Source: Jiangella alba (lineage in GTDB: Bacteria; Actinomycetota; Actinomycetes; Jiangellales; Jiangellaceae). Taken from it: DNA of 64,000 nucleotides. The notes under the pieces are model-generated. The model was not told where the DNA came from, searched no databases, and saw only the letters and a program-made list of their open reading frames with translations. The position numbers and the translations under genes were made by a program. This document shows positions 32,214-39,618 of the stretch, one piece after another (positions within the stretch are counted from its first letter, which is position 1; each line of letters begins with the position of its first letter). The stretch lies in NCBI RefSeq assembly GCF_900106035.1, contig NZ_FNUC01000003.1, positions 434,001 to 498,000 of the forward strand, written 5' to 3'.

Positions 32214-32785
32214 TGGAGCCCGATCCCGTGGGCGCCGAGAAGCTGACCGGGAAGCTGCTCGTGGCGGCGCCGTCGCTGCGTGGTTCGACGTTCGACCGGG
32301 CGGTCATCCTGATGCTGTCGCATGACGGCGACGGCGCCCTCGGTGTCATGGTCAACAAGCCGACCGAGGTGCTGGTGGGTGACGTCCTGCCGCGCTGGAT
32401 CTCCGTGGTCTCCGAGCCCGGCGTGGTGTTCCAGGGCGGCCCGGTCAGCCTCGACAGCGCGCTCGGGCTGGTGGCCGTCGGCGGCAGCGACGAGCCGCTG
32501 GGCATCCGCCGGGTGCGCGGCCGGCTCGGCGTGGTGGACCTCGACACCCCGGCCGAGATCATCGAGCCCGCGGTGACGGCGATGCGGGTGTTCGCCGGCT
32601 ACGCCGGCTGGGCGCCGGACCAGCTGGAGGGCGAGATCGACGAGGGCTCGTGGTACGTCGTCGACTCCGAGCCGGGCGACGCGTTCCGCACCGACGCGCA
32701 GGACCTGTGGCCGGTGGTGCTGCGCCGCCAGGGCGGCCAGCTGGCCCTCATGGCGACCTTCCCCGCCGACCCGTCGATGAACTGA
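32213..32785 (+). CDS. YqgE/AlgH-family (UPF0301) protein
   Basis: This 190-residue protein matches the YqgE/AlgH family: GKLLVAAPSLRGSTFDRAVI, LGVMVNKPTEVLVGDVLP, VVFQGGPV, and FAGYAGWAPDQLEGEIDEGS are all hallmark segments. The fold is known, but the biochemical function of the family is not settled; it is linked to regulation of alginate in Pseudomonas. The length is normal. The ATG shares one base with the malic enzyme stop codon, which suggests one transcript. It is probably cytoplasmic. Confidence 0.92.
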   Translation: MEPDPVGAEKLTGKLLVAAPSLRGSTFDRAVILMLSHDGDGALGVMVNKPTEVLVGDVLPRWISVVSEPGVVFQGGPVSLDSALGLVAVGGSDEPLGIRRVRGRLGVVDLDTPAEIIEPAVTAMRVFAGYAGWAPDQLEGEIDEGSWYVVDSEPGDAFRTDAQDLWPVVLRRQGGQLALMATFPADPSMN

Positions 32786-32889
32786 CGTCCCGGCGCGACT
32801 GCCCGGAGGTTCGGGACAGGATGCCGTGGCGGCCGGGACGGCGCCCCCGGCACGCTCCCTTCGTCAACGCACCGACGAGGGGGAGAACG

Positions 32890-33570
32890 ATGAGTACCAG
32901 CCTGGCAACGGGCACCACACACAAGACCGCGACGGCGGCGCCGCGCCTCTGGGCGTACACCGGCGTGCTGGCCGGCCTGGCCGGCGTCGTCGGCATTCAG
33001 GCGTCGATGAGCGTCTCCGCGGTTTACGACGAGGACGGCGACGCCGTCGCGATCCTGGCGGGCCTGCGCGACTTCGTCCCCAACATCGTGGTGTTCCACG
33101 TCACGATGATGCTGGCCACCGTCCTGCTGGTGGTCTTCGCGGCCGGGCTGCGCCGCCGGCTCAAGGCGCAGGCGCCGGCCGACAGCCTGCTGCCCGACGT
33201 CGCCGCGTTCGGGCTGCTGCTGACCTCGGTCGCGGGGCTCATCGGCACCGGGCTGAACACCGAGTTCGCCTTCGCGCTGGCCGACGACGAGACCGAGATC
33301 GTGCCCGAGGCGGCGGTGGTGTTCGGCCACTGGATCGGCACGCTGCCGTGGCTCTGGGTCGGCGCCGGGATCACCGGGACCGCGCTCGCCGCCGCCGCGC
33401 TGCGGCATGCCGCAGCGCCGCGCTGGATCGGCTGGGTCGCGGCGGTCCTGGGCGGCCTCACGCTGCTGCTCGGCATCTCGCCGCTGCAGTACATGGCCGG
33501 CATGACGGGGCCGGTGCTGGTGCTCGTCGTCGCGGCCGGCTTCGTGTGGGGCGACCGGCGCCGGGCGTGA
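32890..33570 (+). CDS. multi-pass membrane protein, unknown function
   Basis: The start at ATG 32890 follows GGGGGAGAACG and gives 226 residues with six likely helices (for example YTGVLAGLAGVVGIQASMSV, HVTMMLATVLLVVFAAGLRR, WIGWVAAVLGGLTLLLGISP). I recognise no named domain; the pattern resembles uncharacterised four- to six-helix integral proteins of actinobacteria. It lies 105 nt after the YqgE-like gene and 98 nt before a NarL-type kinase whose expression may be linked. The upstream frame to 32650 runs into the YqgE-like gene and was rejected. Confidence 0.75.
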   Translation: MSTSLATGTTHKTATAAPRLWAYTGVLAGLAGVVGIQASMSVSAVYDEDGDAVAILAGLRDFVPNIVVFHVTMMLATVLLVVFAAGLRRRLKAQAPADSLLPDVAAFGLLLTSVAGLIGTGLNTEFAFALADDETEIVPEAAVVFGHWIGTLPWLWVGAGITGTALAAAALRHAAAPRWIGWVAAVLGGLTLLLGISPLQYMAGMTGPVLVLVVAAGFVWGDRRRA

Positions 33571-33668
33571 CGACGCCTGCGCACCGCCGTCGGGGCGCAC
33601 GCTGTGGGACGCTTCCGTCAGCGGGCCGTACGCCGGGGGGCCGGCCCGAGGGGGGAGTGCCGAGCATC

Positions 33669-35597
33669 ATGCCCGACACGCTGCGCAGGACCCGAGCCTG
33701 GGTGGCCACGGCGATCGCCGTGGCCGCCTGGGCGCTGGCCGTGGTGTCCACCGTCCTGCTCGTGCTCGCTCGGCCGCCGCTGGACGCGAACCTCTGGTTC
33801 TTCGTCGTCGACGTCACGGTGGCCTGCGTCTACGGGACCGTGGCCGCGATCACGCTGCGCCGGCGGCTGCACCCGGTGCCGGTGCTGCTGGCGGTCGCGG
33901 CCGTCGGCGGCGGCCTGGCGGGGTTCGGCTACGCCTACGCCTGGTGGTCCGCGCGGCCGGGCGGCCCGGAGCCGATCGCGGCCATCGCCGACTTGCAGGG
34001 CATCGCCTGGGTGCCGGGCACCATGGCGCTGTTCCTCGTCGTGCCGTGGCTGGTCCGCGACCACCCGCTCGGCCTCGCCTGGATCGGCCTCGCCGCGGGC
34101 GCCGCCGTCGCGGCCGCGCTGAGCGTCGTGAACGTCGTCGCGCCGGACTGGCCGGCCACCGAGCTGTTCGCGGCCTCCGTGGTGCTCGGGCTGGCCACGG
34201 CGGCGGAGACCGAGTGGCGGCACCGCCGCGGACCGGAGGACGAGCGCAACGGCCTGGGCTGGCTGGCGCTGGGTACGGCGATCCTGGCGGTGTCGTTCGT
34301 GCCGCTGCTCTTCGACTGGGACATCCCGTACTGGTCGACGCCGGTGCTGCACCTGCTCTCGCAGGCGGTGTTCCCGGCCGCGGTGCTGGTGGCCGTGCTG
34401 CGCAACCAGCTGTGGGGGCTGGGCCTCGCCGTGCGCCGCACCGTGCTGGCCGGTCTGCTCACCAGCGGGCTGCTCGCCCTGTACCTCGTCGTCGCGCTGC
34501 TGGCCGGCCGCGTCGTGCCCGGGCAGGGGATGGCCCAGCTGGTCGCCGCCGGGTCGGTGGCCGTCGCGGTGCAGCCGTTGCGGATGTGGCTGGCCACCCG
34601 CGTGCACCGGCTGGTGCACGGTCCGGCCGCCGACCCGGCGCAGGTGGTCCGGCTCGGCTCGCACCTCGGCGACGCGGGCTCGGTGGAGGACCTGCTCAGG
34701 GGGCTGGCCGAGGACATCGGCCGCTCGATGCGGCTGGAATCGGTGCGGATCGAGGTGGACGGCGACACCGCGATGGGCTGGGGCCGGCCGACGACCGCCG
34801 TCGAGACCGTCCCGCTGGTGCATCGCGGCGACGAGGTCGGCCGGCTGGAGCTGACCGCCCCGCCGGGCGAGGCGCTGGACGGCCGCGCGCAGTCGACGTT
34901 GCGCGACCTCGCGGCGGTCGTCGCGACCGCCGTGGCCGTGGCCCGGGCCGCCGCCTCCGTCGACCAGCTGCGCGACCGCGTGGCCACGGCGCGGCTGGAG
35001 GAGCGCCGCGTCATCCGACGCGAGATCCACGACGGCCTGGGCCCGTCGCTGGCCGGCCTGCGGCTCGGTCTGCAGGGCGCGCGCAACCTGCTCGACACCG
35101 ACGTCGCAGCCGGGAAACGGCTGCTCAGCGCGTTGCAGGCCGAGCTGGACCAGCGGGTCGACGCGGTGCGGACGCTGTCGCATCATCTGCTGCCCCCGGT
35201 GCTCGACGAGCTGGGCCTCGCCCCGGCGCTCGAGGAGCTCGTGGCGAGGTACGCCGAGGACGGGATCGACCTGTCGGTGTGCACGCAGCAGGTGGAGACG
35301 CTGTCGGCCACCCAGGCGGCCGCCGCGTACGGCATCGTCAGCGAGGCGCTGGCCAACGTCAGCCGGCACGCCCACGCGCGCCGCGCCTGGGTGGAGGCGT
35401 GCCCGCACGACGGCGGCATCAGGCTGACCATCGCCGACGACGGCGCCGGGGTGGCGCCGGACGCGGTGCCCGGCGTGGGCAGCCGGTCGATGCGCGAGCG
35501 CGCCGCCGAGCAGTGCGGATACGTCGAGGTGGGCGCCCGCGACGGCGGCGGCACGGTGGTGCTGGCCTGGTTCCCGAGCAAGGAGATGGCCTCATGA
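33669..35597 (+). CDS. NarL-type membrane sensor histidine kinase
   Basis: This 642-residue kinase has eight or so N-terminal membrane helices (about residues 10-320, from WVATAIAVAAWALAVVSTVL to VAAGSVAVAVQPLRMW), a GAF-like cytoplasmic linker, then a HisKA_3 dimerisation domain with the phospho-accepting His in RRVIRREIHDGLGPSLAGLR and a HATPase_c domain (ALANVSRHAHARRA, DDGAGV, GSRSMRERA). This class detects membrane or envelope cues and pairs with LuxR/NarL regulators. GGGGGGAG lies 12 nt before the ATG; a GTG 12 nt upstream in the same frame is also possible. The stop overlaps the regulator start in ATGA. Confidence 0.92.
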   Translation: MPDTLRRTRAWVATAIAVAAWALAVVSTVLLVLARPPLDANLWFFVVDVTVACVYGTVAAITLRRRLHPVPVLLAVAAVGGGLAGFGYAYAWWSARPGGPEPIAAIADLQGIAWVPGTMALFLVVPWLVRDHPLGLAWIGLAAGAAVAAALSVVNVVAPDWPATELFAASVVLGLATAAETEWRHRRGPEDERNGLGWLALGTAILAVSFVPLLFDWDIPYWSTPVLHLLSQAVFPAAVLVAVLRNQLWGLGLAVRRTVLAGLLTSGLLALYLVVALLAGRVVPGQGMAQLVAAGSVAVAVQPLRMWLATRVHRLVHGPAADPAQVVRLGSHLGDAGSVEDLLRGLAEDIGRSMRLESVRIEVDGDTAMGWGRPTTAVETVPLVHRGDEVGRLELTAPPGEALDGRAQSTLRDLAAVVATAVAVARAAASVDQLRDRVATARLEERRVIRREIHDGLGPSLAGLRLGLQGARNLLDTDVAAGKRLLSALQAELDQRVDAVRTLSHHLLPPVLDELGLAPALEELVARYAEDGIDLSVCTQQVETLSATQAAAAYGIVSEALANVSRHAHARRAWVEACPHDGGIRLTIADDGAGVAPDAVPGVGSRSMRERAAEQCGYVEVGARDGGGTVVLAWFPSKEMAS

Positions 35598-36232
35598 TCA
35601 GGGTCGTGGTCGTCGACGACCATCCGGTGTTCCGGCTGGGCATGGTCGCCCTGCTCGACAGCCTCGACGGTATCGAGGTGGTGGCACAGGCGGCGTCGGC
35701 GCAGGAGGCGCACGAGGCCGTGGGCGAGTCGGTGGACGTCGTGCTGATGGACCTGCACCTCGGCGACGACTCCGGCGTGGAGGTGACCCGCGACCTGGTG
35801 CGGCGGCTGCCGCTGCTGCGGGTGCTCGTCATCACGATGCGCGAGGACGACGAGTCCGTGGTGGCGTCGGTTCGGGCCGGCGCCAGCGGCTACCTGCTCA
35901 AGGGCGCTTCGCCGGACGAGGTGGAGCGCGGCGTGCGGGCGGTCGCCAACGGGGAGATGATTCTCGGCCCGAAGGTGGCCGCGCGGGCCATGGCGACGCT
36001 GACCGCCGGGCGCACGGCCGTGCGGCTGCCGTTCCCGGAGCTGTCGGATCGGGAACGCGAGGTGCTCGACCTGGTGGCCCGGGGGTTCGACAACACGCAG
36101 ATCTCCCGGCGGCTGGTGCTGAGCCCCAAGACGGTGCGCAACCACGTGTCGAACGTCCTGACCAAGCTCGCCCTGCCGGACCGCGCGGCGGCGATCATCA
36201 GGGCGCGCGACGAGGGCCTGGGCCGGGACTAG
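35594..36232 (+). CDS. NarL/FixJ-family response regulator
   Basis: This 212-residue protein has a receiver domain (acidic pair in VVDDHP, phospho-acceptor D53 in VLMDLHLG, K103 in YLLKG) and a C-terminal LuxR-type helix-turn-helix (ELSDREREVLDLVARGFDNT, then SPKTVRNHVSNVLTKL). It is encoded with a 4-nt overlap after its cognate kinase. A long hairpin starting at its stop codon (36232-36289) probably terminates the transcript. Target genes are not visible. Confidence 0.93.
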   Translation: MIRVVVVDDHPVFRLGMVALLDSLDGIEVVAQAASAQEAHEAVGESVDVVLMDLHLGDDSGVEVTRDLVRRLPLLRVLVITMREDDESVVASVRAGASGYLLKGASPDEVERGVRAVANGEMILGPKVAARAMATLTAGRTAVRLPFPELSDREREVLDLVARGFDNTQISRRLVLSPKTVRNHVSNVLTKLALPDRAAAIIRARDEGLGRD

Positions 36233-36591
36233 GGTGTCTCCCGGGTCCGTGGCCTGCTGCGCGGCGGCCGAGACCCGGGAGACACACCCTGGCCGCCGAT
36301 GCGGACCAGAACGGCGACGACGTGGTCGCCGGCGCTGCCGGGCGGCGCGTCGGGCGCGAGCCGCGGCGGCGGGCTGGTGCGGACGACCCGCCAGCGCACC
36401 CCGCCGGCCGTGAGGACGTGGCCCGGCGCGTACCAGGCGGTGCTCCGGCGCCCGCCGGGCTCGTCGACGCCGAGGCAGACCCGCGGGGCGTCGACCCCCA
36501 CGACGGTGACGCTGGCGGCGCCGGCCGCGGCGGGGTAGCCGAGCCGCACGCGGACCCGGGTGGGCAGGGCGCCGGAGTCAGCCGTCGTCAT
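36229..36591 (-). CDS. small protein of unknown function next to the calpain-like gene
   Basis: This 120-residue frame starts at ATG 36591, overlapping the end of the calpain-like gene by 14 nt. The first 80 residues look like a real beta-rich domain (TRVRVRLGYPAAAGAASVTV, VLTAGGVRWRVVRTSPPP), with no recognised family. The last 25 or so residues (SRPPRSRPRTRETP) are encoded by the terminator hairpin and overlap the response-regulator stop by 4 nt, so the C-terminus may be poorly conserved. Its coupling to the peptidase gene suggests a partner or inhibitor, which is only an inference. Confidence 0.55.
   Translation of the reverse strand: MTTADSGALPTRVRVRLGYPAAAGAASVTVVGVDAPRVCLGVDEPGGRRSTAWYAPGHVLTAGGVRWRVVRTSPPPRLAPDAPPGSAGDHVVAVLVRIGGQGVSPGSRPPRSRPRTRETP
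36232..36289. terminator. long hairpin between convergent genes
   Basis: GGGTGTCTCCCGGGTC (36232-36247) pairs with GACCCGGGAGACACACCC (36272-36289), with two extra bases in the right arm and a 24-nt GC-rich loop. It begins at the last base of the response-regulator stop codon and lies within the 3' end of the convergent small gene. Confidence 0.75.
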
Positions 36592-37624
36592 CGGCCTCAC
36601 ACCAGTCGATGCGGGTGAACAGCCGGCAGAAGACGTCGAGCGGCACCGGCCGCGGGTGCCGCAGGCCCCACGGGTTGTGCAGCAGGACGCGGCGGTCGGC
36701 GTCGAGGCCCAGGACGGCGTACGCGTGTGCGACCGGCGCGAGGCGGTAGCGCAGCGCGGCCGCCGCGCCGGCGTCGTCGCCCTCGTCGAAGGGGCGGCTG
36801 CAGGCGACGGCCGGCTGGGCGGACTCGACCAGCGCCGCCACCACCTCGTCGCCGGACCGCGGCACCCGCAGCAGGTAGCTGGGCCGGCCGGTGAGCCAGT
36901 ACAGCGCCTCGGCCGGCAGGCCGCCGCGGGCCAGCGTGGGATAGCCGCCGCCGTAGACGGCGAACGCCTTCTCGACGTACGGCACCAGCGTGGAGCCGTC
37001 GGGGGAGCGCGCGTACGCGATCCCGCCGTCGGCGTCGTCGACCGGCAGCGTGGGGCGCAACCGGTACCTCCGCCCCGGCACGTCGACCAGCACGGCGTCG
37101 CCGGCCGCGGTGACGGCCGGCAGCAGCCACGGCGCCCGCCCGGCCACCGTGCACAGGGCGGCGACGAGGTGGCAGTCGCTGATGGCGCCCTGCCGGGCGA
37201 ACCCGCTGCCGACGGCGGCGGGGAGGGTGAGCGGGTGGGCGGCGTAGCGGACGCCGCCGGTGAGCGGCGGCTCCGGCGACCGGCCGGGCGTGGGGGACGG
37301 CGCACCCGGCGTCGCGGTGGGAGGGGCGTGGTGCAGCAGCGCGAGCAGCCCCGCCACCTCGGCGTCGAGCACGTGGCGGACGGCGCCGGCCGCGTCGTCG
37401 ACGATGGCGGCCAGCGGTCGAGCGAGCTCCGCGGCCGACTGGGCCAGTGCCCCGGCTGGCTGGGCGGGTGCCGCGGCCGGCCGGACACCGGCGACGTTCG
37501 CGGCCCGCGCCACCCCTTCCGCGCGCCCGACCACCGCCGCGCGCACGGCCTCGAGCTCCGCGCCCACCTCGGCGCGGAGCAGCGTCAGGGCCCGGACGGC
37601 CGCACGGACGGGCCGCTCAGCCAC
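36578..37624 (-). CDS. calpain-like cysteine peptidase domain protein
   Basis: This 348-residue protein has a helical, Ala-rich N-terminal region (about 1-100), a Pro-rich linker, then a calpain-type (C2) catalytic core. The oxyanion glutamine and nucleophile are in RQGAISDCHLVAAL (Q145, C151). YVEKAFAVYGGGYPTL matches the calpain LIEKAYAKLxGSY segment, and the histidine and asparagine are in AHAYAVLGLDADRRVLLHNPWG (H300, N317). All four catalytic positions are present; the usual Trp after Cys is His. The family cleaves proteins; no calcium-binding domain is visible. Start GTG 37624 has no good ribosome site. It has no signal peptide. Confidence 0.8.
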   Translation of the reverse strand: MAERPVRAAVRALTLLRAEVGAELEAVRAAVVGRAEGVARAANVAGVRPAAAPAQPAGALAQSAAELARPLAAIVDDAAGAVRHVLDAEVAGLLALLHHAPPTATPGAPSPTPGRSPEPPLTGGVRYAAHPLTLPAAVGSGFARQGAISDCHLVAALCTVAGRAPWLLPAVTAAGDAVLVDVPGRRYRLRPTLPVDDADGGIAYARSPDGSTLVPYVEKAFAVYGGGYPTLARGGLPAEALYWLTGRPSYLLRVPRSGDEVVAALVESAQPAVACSRPFDEGDDAGAAAALRYRLAPVAHAYAVLGLDADRRVLLHNPWGLRHPRPVPLDVFCRLFTRIDWCEADDDG

Positions 37625-37704
37625 GGCCGGACCCGGACGCCGTCGTCGTTGTCGCTCTCACACCTCCTATGGGTGCTTCGGGCGACCCGAATGTGACACG
37701 ACGG

Positions 37705-37965
37705 TCAGGATTTGTCGCCGCCGCCGGGCTTCATCGACTCCCAGATCTCCTTGCACTGCGGGCAGACCGGGTACTTCTGGGGGTCGCGGCTGGGCACCCA
37801 CACCTTGCCGCAGAGGGCGATGACGGGCGTCCCGTTGATCATGGCCTCGGTGAGCTTGTCCTTGGGCACGTAGTGCGAGAACCGCTCGTGGTCGCCGTCG
37901 CCGCTGGTGGGCTGGGTACGGCGGTCCTCGATGGTGTCGCTGCCGGGGGTCAACTGGGTGCTCAC
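37705..37965 (-). CDS. DUF3039 protein
   Basis: This 86-residue protein matches DUF3039: HERFSHYVPKDKLTEAMING, PVIALCGKVWVPSRDPQKYP and a C-P-Q-C motif (VCPQCKEIW). With the earlier Cys the pattern suggests a small zinc-binding protein; the role of the family is unknown, and it is widely kept in actinobacteria, usually near helicase or transporter genes as here. GTG start 37965 has TAGACT 7 nt upstream and no ribosome site, so translation is probably leaderless. Confidence 0.9.
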   Translation of the reverse strand: MSTQLTPGSDTIEDRRTQPTSGDGDHERFSHYVPKDKLTEAMINGTPVIALCGKVWVPSRDPQKYPVCPQCKEIWESMKPGGGDKS

Positions 37966-38029
37966 CCCGCCCAGTCTACGGATTGGGCTGAGGAACCGCG
38001 CATGTCGGCAGCGTCGCTATGATTCGCTC
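37966..38029. promoter_or_regulatory. divergent leaderless promoters for DUF3039 and MFS genes
   Basis: In 64 bp, TAGACT on the minus strand (37973-37978) lies 7 nt from the DUF3039 GTG, and TATGAT on the plus strand (38018-38023) lies 6 nt from the MFS GTG at 38030. Neither gene has a ribosome site. The two -10 boxes at that distance imply transcripts that begin at the start codon. No convincing -35 elements are seen. Confidence 0.6.
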
Positions 38030-39481
38030 GTGACAGAGCGGTCGGGTGACGAGGTGGCGCAGGGCATCCTCGGCCCGGCGTATCGGCGGCTGTCGGTCGG
38101 CATCGTGTCGGCGGTCGTGTTCATCGCGTTCGAGTCGATGGCGGTCGCGACGGCCATGCCGACGGCGGTGCCCGAGCTCGACGGTATGGCGCTGTACGCA
38201 TTCGCGTTCTCGGCGTTCTTCACGACCAGTCTGTTCGGCATGGTCGTGTCCGGCGAGCTGAGCGACCGCACGGGCCCGCGGCTGCCGCTGATCCTGGGGA
38301 CGTCCGCGTTCACGCTGGGGCTGCTGCTGTCCGGGTCGGCCCAGTCGATGTGGCCGTTCCTGGCCGGACGGGCGACGCAGGGGCTGGGCGGCGGGCTGGT
38401 CATCGTCGCGTTGTACGTGGTGGTGGGCCGGGCGTACCCGGAGCGGATGCGGCCGAAGATCTTCGCCGGCATGGCCGCCGCGTGGGTCGTCCCGTCCATC
38501 GTCGGGCCGCTGGTGGCGGGGCTGCTGACGGACGAGCTGTCGTGGCGGTGGGTGTTCCTGGGCATCGCGCCGCTGGTGCTGATCCCGGTGTTCCTGGCGC
38601 TGCCGTCGGCGAAGGCGGTCGACGGGCCGCCGCCGGGCGGTGCGGCGCGGCGGGCCGGGAAGAAGCGGTTCGCGCTGGCGGCGGCGGTCGGCGTCGGCCT
38701 GCTGCAGTACGCGGGCTCGCGCGCGGACCTCGTCGCCCTGGGGGTGGCCGTCGTGGGGCTGGCGCTGCTGGTGCCGAGCGTGCCGAAGCTGCTGCCGCCC
38801 GGCACCATCTGGCTGCGCCGCGGGCTGCCGACGGTGGTCGCGCTGCGCGGCATCTACGCGGGCGCGTTCTTCGGCACCGAGACGTTCCTGCCGCTGCTGC
38901 TGGTGTCCGAGCGGGGGATGTCGTCGACCCTGGCCGGGCTGTCGCTGACGGGCGGCGCGCTGGGCTGGGCGACCGGCTCCTGGTACCAGGGCCGCACGCG
39001 CACCGTCGCGCCGCGCTACCTGCTGGTCCGAGCCGGCGGGGTGTTCGTCGCGCTGGCCATCAGCAGCGTGTCGCTGGCGCTGATCGACGCGGTGCCCGCG
39101 TACGTCGTCATGCTCGGCTGGGCGGTCGGCGCGTTCGGCATGGGCATCGCGACGGCCAGCATGAGCGTGCTGCTGTTCCAGCTGTCGCCGGTCGCTGATC
39201 ACGGGGCGAACTCGGCGTCATTGCAGGTCAGCGACGCCCTGTTCACGGCGACGTTCGTCGGTCTGGCGGGCACGATCTTCGGCTCGGCGCACGCCGAGTC
39301 GATCACCCAGACGACCGTCGACAACTGGGTGTACCTGGTGATCATCGGGGTGATGGCGGCGCTGGCGCTGTTCGGCGCGTGGGCCGCCGGCCGGGTGCGC
39401 ACGGCCTCCGACGCGGCGCCGACCGGCCTGACGGCCGACCCGCCCCAGCCGGCCGGGCCCGCCGCGGAGCCGGCCGGGTGA
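38030..39481 (+). CDS. major facilitator superfamily transporter
   Basis: The start at GTG 38030 gives 483 residues with about 14 likely helices, starting with IVSAVVFIAFESMAVATAMP. MFS motif A is visible as GELSDRTGPRLPL, and the fifth-helix antiporter-like region is VGPLVAGLLTDELSWRWVFLG. The length fits 14-helix drug:H+ antiporters of the EmrB/QacA kind, though some helices are weak and 12 is possible. The substrate is unknown. The upstream frame to 37907 lacks a start signal and overlaps the DUF3039 gene. The leaderless start with TATGAT is described separately. Confidence 0.88.
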   Translation: MTERSGDEVAQGILGPAYRRLSVGIVSAVVFIAFESMAVATAMPTAVPELDGMALYAFAFSAFFTTSLFGMVVSGELSDRTGPRLPLILGTSAFTLGLLLSGSAQSMWPFLAGRATQGLGGGLVIVALYVVVGRAYPERMRPKIFAGMAAAWVVPSIVGPLVAGLLTDELSWRWVFLGIAPLVLIPVFLALPSAKAVDGPPPGGAARRAGKKRFALAAAVGVGLLQYAGSRADLVALGVAVVGLALLVPSVPKLLPPGTIWLRRGLPTVVALRGIYAGAFFGTETFLPLLLVSERGMSSTLAGLSLTGGALGWATGSWYQGRTRTVAPRYLLVRAGGVFVALAISSVSLALIDAVPAYVVMLGWAVGAFGMGIATASMSVLLFQLSPVADHGANSASLQVSDALFTATFVGLAGTIFGSAHAESITQTTVDNWVYLVIIGVMAALALFGAWAAGRVRTASDAAPTGLTADPPQPAGPAAEPAG

Positions 39482-39534
39482 GTCTGCGCGCGTCCGGTCA
39501 CGGGCTGTCGGTCCCGGCCGTTAGGCTCGACGAG

Positions 39535-39618
39535 GTGCCCGGGCCGACGCCCGGTGTCGGCAACGCCGCCGATGCGCCGCGCCACGCCATGGACGTCCAC
39601 GTCACGGGAGATGTGTGA
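39535..39618 (+). CDS. possible 27-residue leaderless mini-ORF upstream of the helicase
   Basis: GTG 39535 lies 7 nt after TAGGCT (39522-39527) and opens a frame that starts MPGPTPGVGNAADAPRH and ends DVHVTGDV at TGA 39616-39618. The stop overlaps the helicase GTG (39615) by 4 nt, so ribosomes ending the mini-ORF could start on the helicase. There is no ribosome site for the helicase itself beyond GGGAGAT. The peptide is not recognised. Confidence 0.45.
   Translation: MPGPTPGVGNAADAPRHAMDVHVTGDV

Noticed and set aside
37907..38030. Longer start for the MFS transporter
   Set aside because: It would overlap the DUF3039 gene and lacks a start signal; the GTG at 38030 has a -10 box just upstream.
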